Shown piece after piece: positions 1 to 14,500 of a stretch of DNA of 64,000 nucleotides. The DNA is from Ptiloglossa arizonensis (taxonomy: Eukaryota > Arthropoda > Insecta > Hymenoptera > Colletidae): contig NW_027478883.1 of the NCBI RefSeq assembly GCF_051014685.1, forward strand, positions 310,001 through 374,000, read 5' to 3'. Positions within the stretch are counted from its first letter, which is position 1. Every line of letters starts with the position of its first letter. The notes beneath the pieces were generated by a model, which worked only from the letters and a program-made list of their open reading frames with translations, had not been told where the DNA came from and did no database searches. The translations under genes were made by a program, and so were the position numbers.

Positions 1-3000
1 ATCTCGCGAACGGATTGACCAATCCGCTAAATTTCTGTTGCGTCTGAAAGCAGAAACTCGCACGATTACAACGGTATGCGTACTTTTCCCCTAGGCCGTT
101 TTAGTTATTCGTTGCGAGCATCAGAACTGCGAAAATTTTGAGTTTCTCAAGCGTTTCTTACATCCAAACTGCCATATCTCGCGAACGGATTGACCAATCC
201 GCAAAATTTCTGTTGCATCTGAAAGTAGAAACTCGCCCGATTACAACGGTATGCGTACTTTTCCCCTAGGCCGCTCTAGTTATTCGTTTGGAGCATCAGA
301 ACTGCGAGAATTTTGAGTTTCTCAAGCGTTTCTTACCTACAAACTGCCACATCTCGCGAACGGATTGACCAATCCGCAAAATTTCTTTTGTATCTGAAAG
401 TAGAAACTCGCCCAATTACAACAGTATGTGTACTTTTCCCCTAGGCCGTTCTAGTTATTCGTTGCGAGCATTAGAACTGCGAAAATTTTGAGTTTCTCAA
501 GCGTTTCTTACCTCCAAACTGCCATATCTCGCGAACGGATTGACCAATCCGCAAAATTTCTGTTGCATCTGATAGTAGAAACTCGCCCGATTACAACGGT
601 ATGTGTAGTTTTCCCCTAGGCCGTTCTAGTTATTCGTTTCGAGCATTAGAAATGTGAAAATTTTGAGTTCCTCAAGCGTTTCTTACCTCCAAACTGCCAT
701 ATCTCGCGAACGGATTGACCAATCCGCAAAATTTCTGTTGCATCTGAAAGTAGAAACTCGCCCGATTACAACGGTATGCGTACTTTTCCCCTAGGCCGTT
801 CTAGTTATGCTTGTCGAGCATCAGAACCGCAAAAATTTTGAGTTTCTCAAGCGTTTCTTACCTCCAAACAGCCATATCTCATGAACGGATTGACCAATCC
901 GCAAAATTTCTTTTGTATCTGAAAGTAGAAACTCGCCCAATTACAACGGTATGTGTACTTATCCCCTAGGCCACTCTATTTATTCGTTTCGAGCATCAGA
1001 ACTGCGAAAATTTTGAGTTTCTCAAGCGTTTCTTACCTCCAAACTGCCATATCTTGCGAACGGATTGACCAATCCGCAAAATTTCTGTTGCATCTGAAAG
1101 TACAAAACTCGCACGATTACAACGGTATGTGTAGTTTTCCCCTAGGCCGTTCTAGTTATTCGTTTCGAGCATTAGAACTGCGAAAATTTTGAGTTTTTCA
1201 CGCGTTTCTTACCTCCAAACTGCCATATCTCGCGAACGGATTGACCAATCCGCAAAATTTCTGTTGCATCTGAAAGTAGAAACTCGCCCGATTACAACGG
1301 TATGCGTACTTTTCCCCTAGGCCGTTCTAGTTATGCTTGTCGAGCATCAGAACTGCGAAAATTTTGAGTTGCTCAAGCGTTTCTTACGTACAAACTGCCA
1401 CATCTCGCGAACGGATTGACCAACCCGCAAAATTTCTGTTGCATCTGAAAGTACAAACTCGCCCAAATACAACGGTATGTGTAGTTTTCCCCTAGGCCAT
1501 TCTAGTTATTCGTTTCGAGCATCAAAACTGCGAAAATTTTGAGTTTCTCAAGCGTTTCTTACCTCCAAACTGCCATATCTCGCGAACGGATTGACCAATC
1601 CGCAAAATTTCTGTTGCATCTGAAAGTAGAAACACGCCCGATTACAACGGTATGCGTACTTTTCTCCTAGGCCGGTTCTAATTATTCGTTTCGAGCATCA
1701 GAACTGCGAAAATTTTGAGTTGCTCAAGCGTTTCTTACGTACAAACTGCCACATCTCGCGAACGGATTGACCAACCCGCAAAATTTCTGTTGCATCTGAA
1801 AGTAGAAACTCGCCCAATTAAAACGGTATGTGTAGTTTTCCCCTAGGCCGTTCTATTTCTTCGTCTCGAGCATCAGAACTGCGAAAATTTTGAGTTTTTC
1901 AAGCGTTTCTTACCTACAAACCGCCACATCTCGCGAACGGATTGACCAATCCGCTAAATTTCTGTTGCATCTGAAAGTAGAAACTCGCACGATTACAACG
2001 GTATGTGTAGTTTTCCCCTAGGCCGTTCTAGTTATTCGTTTCGAGCATTAGAACTGCGAAAATTTTGAGCTTCTCAAGCGTTTCTTACCTCCAAACTGCC
2101 ATATCTCGCGAACGGATTGACCAATCCGCAAAATTTCTGTTGCATCTGAAAGTAGAAACTCGCCCGATTACAACGGTATGCGTACTTTTCCCCTCGGCCG
2201 CTCTAGTTATTCGTTTGGAGCATCAGAACTGCGAGAATTTTGAGTTTCTCAAGCGTTTCTTACCTACAAACTGCCACATCTCGCGAACGGATTGACCAAT
2301 CCGCAAAATTTCTTTTGTATCTGAAAGCAGAAACTCGCCCAATTACAACGGTATGTGTACTTTTCCCCTAGGCCGTTCTAGTTATTCGTTGCGAGCATTA
2401 GAACTGCGAAAATTTTGAGTTTCTCAAGCGTTTCTTACCTCCAAACTGCCATATCTCGCGAACGGATTGACGAATCCACACAATTTCTATTGCACCAGAA
2501 AGTAGGAACTCGCCCGATTACAACGGTATGCGTACTTTTCCCCTAGGCCGTTCTAGTTATTCATTTCGAGCATCAGACCTGCGAAAATTTTGAGTTTCTC
2601 AAGCGTTTCTTACATCCAAACTGCCATATCTCGCGAACGGATTGACCAATCCGCAAAATTTCTGTTGCATCTGAAAGCAGAAACTCGCCCGATTACAACG
2701 GTATGCGTACTTTTCCCCTAGGCCGTTCTATTTATGCTTGTCGAGCATCAGAACTCTGAAAATTTTGAGTTTCTCAAGCGTTTCTTACCTCCAAACTGCC
2801 ATATCTCGCGAACGGATTGACCAATCCGCAAAATTTCTATTGCATCTGAAAGTAGAAACTCGCCCGATTACAACGGTATGCGTACTTTTCTCCTAGGCCG
2901 TTCTAGTTATTCGTTGCGAGCATCAGAACTGCGAAAATTTTGAGTTTCTCAAGCGTTTCTTACCTCCAAACTGCCACATCTCACGAACGGATTGACCAAT

Positions 3001-3163
3001 CCGCAAAATTTCTGTTGCATCTGAAAATAGAAACTCGCCCAAATACAACGGTATGTGTAGTTTTCCCCTAGGCCATTCTAGTTATTCGTTTCGAGCATCA
3101 AAACTGCGAAAATTTTGAGTTTCTCGAGCGTTTCTTACCTCCAAACTGCCATATCTCGCGAAC
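1..3163 (+). repeat. HOR block A, copy 1 (about 18 monomers)
   Basis: This block recurs at 8,052-11,520 and 11,553-15,070. Diagnostic units in order: TTGGAGC/GAGAATT (176-350); CTTTTGTATCTG with ACAGTATG (351-525); GATAGTAG with AAATGTGAAA (526-700); the CATGAACGG unit; the ATCTTGCG unit with the extra A near 1,101; the GGCCGGTTC unit (extra G near 1,674); the CCCTCGG unit near 2,194, which loses the AvrII palindrome; the CACACAATTT/CACCAG unit near 2,480; and the CTCGAGCG end near 3,125. Identity with copy 2 continues to about 3,650, into block B. Confidence 0.88.
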
Positions 3164-5602
3164 GGATTGACCAATCCGCTAAATTTCTGTTGCGTCTGAA
3201 AGCAGAAACTCGCACGATTACAACGGTATGCGTACTTTTCCCCTAGGCCGTTTTAGTTATTCGTTGCGAGCATCAGAACTGCGAAAATTTTGAGTTTCTC
3301 AAGCGTTTCTTACCTCCAAACTGCCATATCTCGCGAACGGATTGACGAATCCACAAAATTTCTATTGCACCAGAAAGTAGGAATTCGCCCTATTACAACG
3401 GTATGCGTACTTTTCCCCTAGGCCGTTCTAGTTATTCATTTCGAGCATCAGAACTGCGAAAATTTTTAGTTTCTCATGCGTTTCTTACATCCAAACTGCC
3501 ATATCTCGCGAACGGATTGACCAATCCGCTAAATTTCTGTTGCATCTGAAAGTAGAAACTCGCACGATTACAACGGTATGTGTAGTTTTCCCCTAGGCCG
3601 TTCTAGTTATTCGTTTCGAGCATTAGAACTGCGAAAATTTTGAGTTTCTCATGCGTTTCTTACCTCCAAACTGCCATATCTCGCGAACGGATTGACCAAT
3701 CCGCTAAATTTCTGTTGCGTCTGAAAGCAGAAACTCGCACGATTACAACGGTATGCGTACTTTTCCCCTAGGCCGTTTTAGTTATTCGTTGCGAGCATCA
3801 GAACTGCGAAAATTTTGAGTTTCTCAAGCGTTTCTTACCTCCAAACTGCCATATCTCGCGAACGGATTGACGAATCCACAAAATTTCTATTGCACCAGAA
3901 AGTAGGAATTCGCCCTATTACAACGGTATGCGTACTTTTCCCCTAGGCCGTTCTAGTTATTCATTTCGAGCATCAGAACTGCGAAAATTTTGAGTTTCTC
4001 ATGCGTTTCTTACCTCCAAACTGCCATATCTCGCGAACGGATTGACCAATCCGCTAAATTTCTGTTGCATCTGAAAGTAGAAACTCGCCCGATTACAACG
4101 GTATGCGTACTTTTCCCCTAGGCCGCTCTAGTTATTCGTTTGGAGCATCAGAACTGCGAGAATTTTGAGTTTCTCAAGCGTTTCTTACCTACAAACTGCC
4201 ACATCTCGCGAACGGATTGACCAATCCGCAAAATTTCTGTTGCATCTGAAAGTAGAAACTCGCCCAATTACAACAGTATGTGTACTTTTCCCCTAGGCCG
4301 TTCTAGTTATTCGTTGCGAGCATCAAAACTGCGAAAATTTTGAGTTTCTCGAGCGTTTCTTACCTCCAAACTGCCATATCTCGCGAACGGATTGACCAAT
4401 CCGCTAAATTTCTGTTGCGTCTGAAAGCAGAAACTCGCACGATTACAACGGTATGCGTACTTTTCCCCTAGGCCGTTTTAGTTATTCGTTGCGAGCATCA
4501 GAACTGCGAAAATTTTGAGTTTCTCAAGCGTTTCTTACCTCCAAACTGCCATATCTCGCGAACGGATTGACGAATCCACAAAATTTCTATTGCACCAGAA
4601 AGTAGGAATTCGCCCTATTACAACGGTATGCGTACTTTTCCCCTAGGCCGTTCTAGTTATTCATTTCGAGCATCAGAACTGCGAAAATTTTTAGTTTCTC
4701 ATGCGTTTCTTACATCCAAACTGCCATATCTCGCGAACGGATTGACCAATCCGCTAAATTTCTGTTGCATCTGAAAGTAGAAACTCGCACGATTACAACG
4801 GTATGTGTAGTTTTCCCCTAGGCCGTTCTAGTTATTCGTTTCGAGCATTAGAACTGCGAAAATTTTGAGTTTCTCATGCGTTTCTTACCTCCAAACTGCC
4901 ATATCTCGCGAACGGATTGACCAATCCGCTAAATTTCTGTTGCGTCTGAAAGCAGAAACTCGCACGATTACAACGGTATGCGTACTTTTCCCCTAGGCCG
5001 TTTTAGTTATTCGTTGCGAGCATCAGAACTGCGAAAATTTTGAGTTTCTCAAGCGTTTCTTACCTCCAAACTGCCATATCTCGCGAACGGATTGACGAAT
5101 CCACAAAATTTCTATTGCACCAGAAAGTAGGAATTCGCCCTATTACAACGGTATGCGTACTTTTCCCCTAGGCCGTTCTAGTTATTCATTTCGAGCATCA
5201 GAACTGCGAAAATTTTGAGTTTCTCATGCGTTTCTTACCTCCAAACTGCCATATCTCGCGAACGGATTGACCAATCCGCTAAATTTCTGTTGCATCTGAA
5301 AGTAGAAACTCGCCCGATTACAACGGTATGCGTACTTTTCCCCTAGGCCGCTCTAGTTATTCGTTTGGAGCATCAGAACTGCGAGAATTTTGAGTTTCTC
5401 AAGCGTTTCTTACCTACAAACTGCCACATCTCGCGAACGGATTGACCAATCCGCAAAATTTCTTTTGTATCTGAAAGTAGAAACTCGCCCAATTACAACA
5501 GTATGTGTACTTTTCCCCTAGGCCGTTCTAGTTATTCGTTGCGAGCATTAGAACTGCGAAAATTTTGAGTTTCTCAAGCGTTTCTTACCTCCAAACTGCC
5601 AT
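3153..5602 (+). repeat. Tandem pair of 7-monomer HORs (1,225 bp each)
   Basis: Units 3,153-4,377 and 4,378-5,602 carry the same ordered variants: GCTAAATTT with GCGTCTG and AGCAGAAAC; GACGAATCCAC with CACCAG and GGAATTCGCCCTA (3,361 and 3,886, then 4,586 and 5,111); CTCATGCG; and TTGGAGC/GAGAATT. The offset is exactly 7 x 175. The last monomer differs: CTGTTGCATC in the first copy and CTTTTGTATC in the second. A 3-monomer sub-period (525 bp) is visible inside each copy. Confidence 0.88.
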
Positions 5603-8051
5603 ATCTCGCGAACGGATTGACCAATCCGCAAAATTTCTGTTGCATCTGAAAGTAGTAACTCGCACGATTACAACGGTATGTGTTCTTTTCCCCTAGGTCG
5701 TGGTAGTTATTCGTTTCGAGCATCAGAACTGGGAAAATATTGAGTTTCTCAAGCGTTTCTTACATCCAAACTCCCATATCTCGCGAACGGGTTGACCAAT
5801 CCGCAAAATTTCTGTTGCATCTGAAAGTAGAAACTCGCCCGATTACGACGGTATGCGTACTTTTCCCCTAGGCCGTTCTAGTTATTCATTTCGAGCATCA
5901 GAACTGCGAAAATTTTGAGTTTCTCATGCGTTTCTTACCTCCAAACTGCCATATCTCGCGAACGGATTGACCAATCCGCTAAATTTCTGTTGCATCTGAA
6001 AGTAGAAACTCGCACGATTACAACGGTATGTGTAGTTTTCCCCTAGGCCGTTCTAGTTATTCGTTTCGAGCATTAGAACTGCGAAAATTTTGAGTTTCTC
6101 ATGCGTTTCTTACCTCCAAACTGCCATATCTCGCGAACGGATTGACCAATCCGCTAAATTTCTGTTGCATCTGAAAGTAGAAACTCGCACGATTACAACG
6201 GTATGTGTAGTTTTCCCCTAGGCCGTTCTAGTTATTCGTTTCGAGCATTAGAACTGCGAAAATTTTGAGTTTCTCATGCGTTTCTTACCTCCAAACTGCC
6301 ATATCTCGCGAACGGATTGACCAATCCGCTAAATTTCTGTTGCGTCTGAAAGCAGAAACTCGCACGATTACAACGGTATGCGTACTTTTCCCCTAGGCCG
6401 TTTTAGTTATTCGTTGCGAGCATCAGAACTGCGAAAATTTTGAGTTTCTCAAGCGTTTCTTACCTCCAAACTGCCATATCTCGCGAACGGATTGACGAAT
6501 CCACAAAATTTCTATTGCACCAGAAAGTAGGAATTCGCCCTATTACAACGGTATGCGTACTTTTCCCCTAGGCCGTTCTAGTTATTCATTTCGAGCATCA
6601 GAACTGCGAAAATTTTTAGTTTCTCATGCGTTTCTTACATCCAAACTGCCATATCTCGCGAACGGATTGACCAATCCGCTAAATTTCTGTTGCATCTGAA
6701 AGTAGAAACTCGCACGATTACAACGGTATGTGTAGTTTTCCCCTAGGCCGTTCTAGTTATTCGTTTCGAGCATTAGAACTGCGAAAATTTTGAGTTTCTC
6801 ATGCGTTTCTTACCTCCAAACTGCCATATCTCGCGAACGGATTGACCAATCCGCTAAATTTCTGTTGCGTCTGAAAGCAGAAACTCGCACGATTACAACG
6901 GTATGCGTACTTTTCCCCTAGGCCGTTTTAGTTATTCGTTGCGAGCATCAGAACTGCGAAAATTTTGAGTTTCTCAAGCGTTTCTTACCTCCAAACTGCC
7001 ATATCTCGCGAACGGATTGACGAATCCACAAAATTTCTATTGCACCAGAAAGTAGGAATTCGCCCTATTACAACGGTATGCGTACTTTTCCCCTAGGCCG
7101 TTCTAGTTATTCATTTCGAGCATCAGAACTGCGAAAATTTTGAGTTTCTCATGCGTTTCTTACCTCCAAACTGCCATATCTCGCGAACGGATTGACCAAT
7201 CCGCAAAATTTCTGTTGCATCTGAAAGTAGAAACTCGCCCGATTACAACGGTATGCGTACTTTTCCCCTAGGCCGCTCTAGTTATTCGTTTGGAGCATCA
7301 GAACTGCGAGAATTTTGAGTTTCTCAAGCGTTTCTTACCTACAAACTGCCACATCTCGCGAACGGATTGACCAATCCGCAAAATTTCTTTTGTATCTGAA
7401 AGTAGAAACTCGCCCAATTACAACAGTATGTGTACTTTTCCCCTAGGCCGTTCTAGTTATTCGTTGCGAGCATTAGAACTGCGAAAATTTTGAGTTTCTC
7501 AAGCGTTTCTTACCTCCAAACTGCCATATCTCGCGAACGGATTGACCAATCCGCAAAATTTCTGTTGCATCTGAAAGTAGTAACTCGCACGATTACAACG
7601 GTATGTGTTCTTTTCCCCTAGGTCGTGGTAGTTATTCGTTTCGAGCATCAGAACTGGGAAAATATTGAGTTTCTCAAGCGTTTCTTACATCCAAACTCCC
7701 ATATCTCGCGAACGGGTTGACCAATCCGCAAAATTTCTGTTGCATCTGAAAGTAGAAACTCGCCCGATTACGACGGTATGCGTACTTTTCCCCTAGGCCG
7801 TTCTAGTTATTCATTTCGAGCATCAGAACTGCGAAAATTTTGAGTTTCTCATGCGTTTCTTCCTCCAAACTGCCATATCTCGCGAACGGATTGACCAATC
7901 CGCTAAATTTCTGTTGCATCTGAAAGTAGAAACTCGCACGATTACAACGGTATGTGTAGTTTTCCCCTAGGCCGTTCTAGTTATTCGTTTCGAGCATTAG
8001 AACTGCGAAAATTTTGAGTTTCTCATGCGTTTCTTACCTCCAAACTGCCAT
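4378..8051 (+). repeat. Tandem pair of 11-monomer HORs (1,925 bp period)
   Basis: Monomers from 4,378 match those from 6,303 at an exact 1,925-bp offset. Anchors are CACCAG units at 4,586/6,511 and 5,111/7,036, and the GGTCGTGGTAG units at 5,696/7,621. The second copy has a one-base loss near 7,861 (TTCTTCCTCC). The match covers ten monomers, then the second copy passes into block A copy 2. The first copy is itself built on the 7-mer above, so the 11-mer duplication is the later event. Confidence 0.88.
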
Positions 8052-11000
8052 ATCTCGCGAACGGATTGACCAATCCGCTAAATTTCTGTTGCGTCTGAAA
8101 GCAGAAACTCGCACGATTACAACGGTATGCGTACTTTTCCCCTAGGCCGTTTTAGTTATTCGTTGCGAGCATCAGAACTGCGAAAATTTTGAGTTTCTCA
8201 AGCGTTTCTTACCTCCAAACTGCCATATCTCGCGAACGGATTGACCAATCCGCAAAATTTCTGTTGCATCTGAAAGTAGAAACTCGCCCGATTACAACGG
8301 TATGCGTACTTTTCCCCTAGGCCGCTCTAGTTATTCGTTTGGAGCATCAGAACTGCGAGAATTTTGAGTTTCTCAAGCGTTTCTTACCTACAAACTGCCA
8401 CATCTCGCGAACGGATTGACCAATCCGCAAAATTTCTTTTGTATCTGAAAGTAGAAACTCGCCCAATTACAACAGTATGTGTACTTTTCCCCTAGGCCGT
8501 TCTAGTTATTCGTTGCGAGCATTAGAACTGCGAAAATTTTGAGTTTCTCAAGCGTTTCTTACCTCCAAACTGCCATATCTCGCGAACGGATTGACAAATC
8601 CGCAAAATTTCTGTTGCATCTGATAGTAGAAACTCGCCCGATTACAACGGTATGTGTAGTTTTCCCCTAGGCCGTTCTAGTTATTCGTTTCGAGCATTAG
8701 AAATGTGAAAATTTTGAGTTCCTCAAGCGTTTCTTACCTCCAAACTGCCATATCTCGCGAACGGATTGACCAATCCGCAAAATTTCTGTTGCATCTGAAA
8801 GTAGAAACTCGCCCGATTACAACGGTATGCGTACTTTTCCCCTAGGCCGTTCTAGTTATGCTTGTCGAGCATCAGAACCGCAAAAATTTTGAGTTTCTCA
8901 AGCGTTTCTTACCTCCAAACAGCCATATCTCATGAACGGATTGACCAATCCGCAAAATTTCTTTTGTATCTGAAAGTAGAAACTCGCCCAATTACAACGG
9001 TATGTGTACTTATCCCCTAGGCCACTCTATTTATTCGTTTCGAGCATCAGAACTGCGAAAATTTTGAGTTTCTCAAGCGTTTCTTACCTCCAAACTGCCA
9101 TATCTTGCGAACGGATTGACCAATCCGCAAAATTTCTGTTGCATCTGAAAGTAGAAACTCGCCCGATTACAACGGTATGCGTACTTTTCCCCTAGGCCGT
9201 TCTAGTTATGCTTGTCGAGCATCAGAACTGCGAAAATTTTGAGTTGCTCAAGCGTTTCTTACGTACAAACTGCCACATCTCGCGAACGGATTGACCAACC
9301 CGCAAAATTTCTGTTGCATCTGAAAGTACAAACTCGCCCAAATACAACGGTATGTGTAGTTTTCCCCTAGGCCATTCTAGTTATTCGTTTCGAGCATCAA
9401 AACTGCGAAAATTTTGAGTTTCTCAAGCGTTTCTTACCTCCAAACTGCCATATCTCGCGAACGGATTGACCAATCCGCAAAATTTCTGTTGCATCTGAAA
9501 GTAGAAACACGCCCGATTACAACGGTATGCGTACTTTTCTCCTAGGCCGGTTCTAATTATTCGTTTCGAGCATCAGAACTGCGAAAATTTTGAGTTGCTC
9601 AAGCGTTTCTTACGTACAAACTGCCACATCTCGCGAACGGATTGACCAACCCGCAAAATTTCTGTTGCATCTGAAAGTAGAAACTCGCCCAATTAAAACG
9701 GTATGTGTAGTTTTCCCCTAGGCCGTTCTATTTCTTCGTCTCGAGCATCAGAACTGCGAAAATTTTGAGTTTTTCAAGCGTTTCTTACCTACAAACCGCC
9801 ACATCTCGCGAACGGATTGACCAATCCGCTAAATTTCTGTTGCATCTGAAAGTAGAAACTCGCACGATTACAACGGTATGTGTAGTTTTCCCCTAGGCCG
9901 TTCTAGTTATTCGTTTCGAGCATTAGAACTGCGAAAATTTTGAGCTTCTCAAGCGTTTCTTACCTCCAAACTGCCATATCTCGCGAACGGATTGACCAAT
10001 CCGCAAAATTTCTGTTGCATCTGAAAGTAGAAACTCGCCCGATTACAACGGTATGCGTACTTTTCCCCTCGGCCGCTCTAGTTATTCGTTTGGAGCATCA
10101 GAACTGCGAGAATTTTGAGTTTCTCAAGCGTTTCTTACCTACAAACTGCCACATCTCGCGAACGGATTGACCAATCCGCAAAATTTCTTTTGTATCTGAA
10201 AGCAGAAACTCGCCCAATTACAACGGTATGTGTACTTTTCCCCTAGGCCGTTCTAGTTATTCGTTGCGAGCATTAGAACTGCGAAAATTTTGAGTTTCTC
10301 AAGCGTTTCTTACCTCCAAACTGCCATATCTCGCGAACGGATTGACGAATCCACACAATTTCTATTGCACCAGAAAGTAGGAACTCGCCCGATTACAACG
10401 GTATGCGTACTTTTCCCCTAGGCCGTTCTAGTTATTCATTTCGAGCATCAGACCTGCGAAAATTTTGAGTTTCTCAAGCGTTTCTTACATCCAAACTGCC
10501 ATATCTCGCGAACGGATTGACCAATCCGCAAAATTTCTGTTGCATCTGAAAGCAGAAACTCGCCCGATTACAACGGTATGCGTACTTTTCCCCTAGGCCG
10601 TTCTATTTATGCTTGTCGAGCATCAGAACTCTGAAAATTTTGAGTTTCTCAAGCGTTTCTTACCTCCAAACTGCCATATCTCGCGAACGGATTGACCAAT
10701 CCGCAAAATTTCTGTTGCATCTGAAAGTAGAAACTCGCCCGATTACAACGGTATGCGTACTTTTCTCCTAGGCCGTTCTAGTTATTCGTTGCGAGCATCA
10801 GAACTGCGAAAATTTTGAGTTTCTCAAGCGTTTCTTACCTCCAAACTGCCACATCTCACGAACGGATTGACCAATCCGCAAAATTTCTGTTGCATCTGAA
10901 AATAGAAACTCGCCCAAATACAACGGTATGTGTAGTTTTCCCCTAGGCCATTCTAGTTATTCGTTTCGAGCATCAAAACTGCGAAAATTTTGAGTTTCTC

Positions 11001-11520
11001 GAGCGTTTCTTACCTCCAAACTGCCATATCTCGCGAACGGATTGACCAATCCGCTAAATTTCTGTTGCGTCTGAAAGCAGAAACTCGCACGATTACAACG
11101 GTATGCGTACTTTTCCCCTAGGCCGTTTTAGTTATTCGTTGCGAGCATCAGAACTGCGAAAATTTTGAGTTTCTCAAGCGTTTCTTACCTCCAAACTGCC
11201 ATATCTCGCGAACGGATTGACGAATCCACAAAATTTCTATTGCACCAGAAAGTAGGAATTCGCCCTATTACAACGGTATGCGTACTTTTCCCCTAGGCCG
11301 TTCTAGTTATTCATTTCGAGCATCAGAACTGCGAAAATTTTTAGTTTCTCATGCGTTTCTTACATCCAAACTGCCATATCTCGCGAACGGATTGACCAAT
11401 CCGCTAAATTTCTGTTGCATCTGAAAGTAGAAACTCGCACGATTACAACGGTATGTGTAGTTTTCCCCTAGGCCGTTCTAGTTATTCGTTTCGAGCATTA
11501 GAACTGCGAAAATTTTGAGT
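8052..11520 (+). repeat. HOR block A, copy 2
   Basis: It matches copy 1 at an offset of 8,051 bp on its left side and 7,875 bp (45 monomers) on its right. The change equals one 176-bp monomer, the agtacaaaactc unit near 1,101, which is missing here near 9,150. The CCCTCGG unit is at about 10,069 and the GACCTGCG unit near 10,450. The match runs past the CTCGAGCG landmark (near 10,998) through GGAATTCGCCCTA (near 11,260) to about 11,520. Confidence 0.88.
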
Positions 11521-11552
11521 TTCTCAAGCGTTTCTTACATCCAAACTGCCAT

Positions 11553-14500
11553 ATCTCGCGAACGGATTGACCAATCCACAAAATTTCTGTTGCATCTGAA
11601 AGTAGAAACTCGCCCGATTACAACGGTATGCGTACTTTTCCCCTAGGCCGCTCTAGTTATTCGTTTGGAGCATCAGAACTGCGAGAATTTTGAGTTTCTC
11701 AAGCGTTTCTTACCTACAAACTGCCACATCTCGCGAACGGATTGACCAATCCGCAAAATTTCTTTTGTATCTGAAAGTAGAAACTCGCCCAATTACAACA
11801 GTATGTGTACTTTTCCCCTAGGCCGTTCTAGTTATTCGTTGCGAGCATTAGAACTGCGAAAATTTTGAGTTTCTCAAGCGTTTCTTACCTCCAAACTGCC
11901 ATATCTCGCGAACGGATTGACCAATCCGCAAAATTTCTGTTGCATCTGATAGTAGAAACTCGCCCGATTACAACGGTATGTGTAGTTTTCCCCTAGGCCG
12001 TTCTAGTTATTCGTTTCGAGCATTAGAAATGTGAAATTTTGAGTTCCTCAAGCGTTTCTTACCTCCAAACTGCCATATCTCGCGAACGGATTGACCACTC
12101 CTCAAAATTTCTGTTGCATCTGAAAGTAGAAACTCGCCCGATTACAACGGTATGCGTACTTTTCCCCTAGGCCGTTCTAGTTATGCTTGTCGAGCATCAG
12201 AACCGCAAAAATTTTGAGTTTCTCAAGCGTTTCTTACCTCCAAACAGCCATATCTCATGAACGGATTGACCAATCCGCAAAATTTCTTTTGTATCTGAAA
12301 GTAGAAACTCGCCCAATTACAACGGTATGTGTACTTATCCCCTAGGCCACTCTATTTATTCGTTTCGAGCATCAGAACTGCGAAAATTTTGAGTTTCTCA
12401 AGCGTTTCTTACCTCCAAACTGCCATATCTTGCGAACGGATTGACCAATCCGCAAAATTTCTGTTGCATCTGAAAGTACAAAACCCGCCCGATTACAACG
12501 GTATGTGTAGTTTTCCCCTAGGCCGTTCTAGTTCTTCGTCTCGAGCATCAGAACTGCGAAAATTTTGAGTTTTTCACGCGTTTCTTACCTCCAAACTGCC
12601 ATATCTCGCGAACGGATTGACCAATCCGCAAAATTTCTGTTGCATCTGAAAGTAGAAACTCGCCCGATTACAACGGTATGCGTACTTTTCCCCTAGGCCG
12701 TTCTAGTTATGCTTGTCGAGCATCAGAACCGCAAAAATTTTGAGTTTCTCAAGCGTTTCTTACCTCCAAACAGCCATATCTCATGAACGGATTGACCAAT
12801 CCGCAAAATTTCTTTTGTATCTGAAAGTAGAAACTCGCCCAATTACAACGGTATGTGTACTTATCCCCTAGGCCACTCTATTTATTCGTTTCGAGCATCA
12901 GAACTGCGAAAATTTTGAGTTTCTCAAGCGTTTCTTACCTCCAAACTGCCATATCTTGCGAACGGATTGACCAATCCGCAAAATTTCTGTTGCATCTGAA
13001 AGTACAAAACCCGCCCGATTACAACGGTATGTGTAGTTTTCCCCTAGGCCGTTCTAGTTCTTCGTCTCGAGCATCAGAACTGCGAAAATTTTGAGTTTTT
13101 CACGCGTTTCTTACCTCCAAACTGCCATATCTCGCGAACGGATTGACCAATCCGCAAAATTTCTGTTGCATCTGAAAGTAGAAACTCGCCCGATTACAAC
13201 GGTATGCGTACTTTTCCCCTAGGCCGTTCTAGTTATGCTTGTCGAGCATCAGAACTGCGAAAATTTTGAGTTGCTCAAGCGTTTCTTACGTACAAACTGC
13301 CACATCTCGCGAACGGATTGACCAACCCGCAAAATTTCTGTTGCATCTGAAAGTACAAACTCGCCCAAATACAACGGTATGTGTAGTTTTCCCCTAGGCC
13401 ATTCTAGTTATTCGTTTCGAGCATCAAAACTGCGAAAATTTTGAGTTTCTCAAGCGTTTCTTACCTCCAAACTGCCATATCTCGCGAACGGATTGACCAA
13501 TCCGCAAAATTTCTGTTGCATCTGAAAGTAGAAACACGCCCGATTACAACGGTATGCGTACTTTTCTCCTAGGCCGGTTCTAGTTATTCGTTTCGAGCAT
13601 CAGAACTGCGAAAATTTTGAGTTGCTCAAGCGTTTCTTACGTACAAACTGCCACATCTCGCGAACGGATTGACCAACCCGCAAAATTTCTGTTGCATCTG
13701 AAAGTAGAAACTCGCCCAATTAAAACGGTATGTGTAGTTTTCCCCTAGGCCGTTCTATTTCTTCGTCTCGAGCATCAGAACTGCGAAAATTTTGAGTTTT
13801 TCAAGCGTTTCTTACCTACAAACCGCCACATCTCGCGAACGGATTGACCAATCCGCTAAATTTCTGTTGCATCTGAAAGTAGAAACTCGCACGATTACAA
13901 CGGTATGTGTAGTTTTCCCCTAGGCCGTTCTAGTTATTCGTTTCGAGCATTAGAACTGCGAAAATTTTGAGCTTCTCAAGCGTTTCTTACCTCCAAACTG
14001 CCATATCTCGCGAACGGATTGACCAATCCGCAAAATTTCTGTTGCATCTGAAAGTAGAAACTCGCCCGATTACAACGGTATGCGTACTTTTCCCCTCGGC
14101 CGCTCTAGTTATTCGTTTGGAGCATCAGAACTGCGAGAATTTTGAGTTTCTCAAGCGTTTCTTACCTACAAACTGCCACATCTCGCGAACGGATTGACCA
14201 ATCCGCAAAATTTCTTTTGTATCTGAAAGCAGAAACTCGCCCAATTACAACGGTATGTGTACTTTTCCCCTAGGCCGTTCTAGTTATTCGTTGCGAGCAT
14301 TAGAACTGCGAAAATTTTGAGTTTCTCAAGCGTTTCTTACCTCCAAACTGCCATATCTCGCGAACGGATTGACGAATCCACACAATTTCTATTGCACCAG
14401 AAAGTAGGAACTCGCCCGATTACAACGGTATGCGTACTTTTCCCCTAGGCCGTTCTAGTTATTCATTTCGAGCATCAGACCTGCGAAAATTTTGAGTTTC

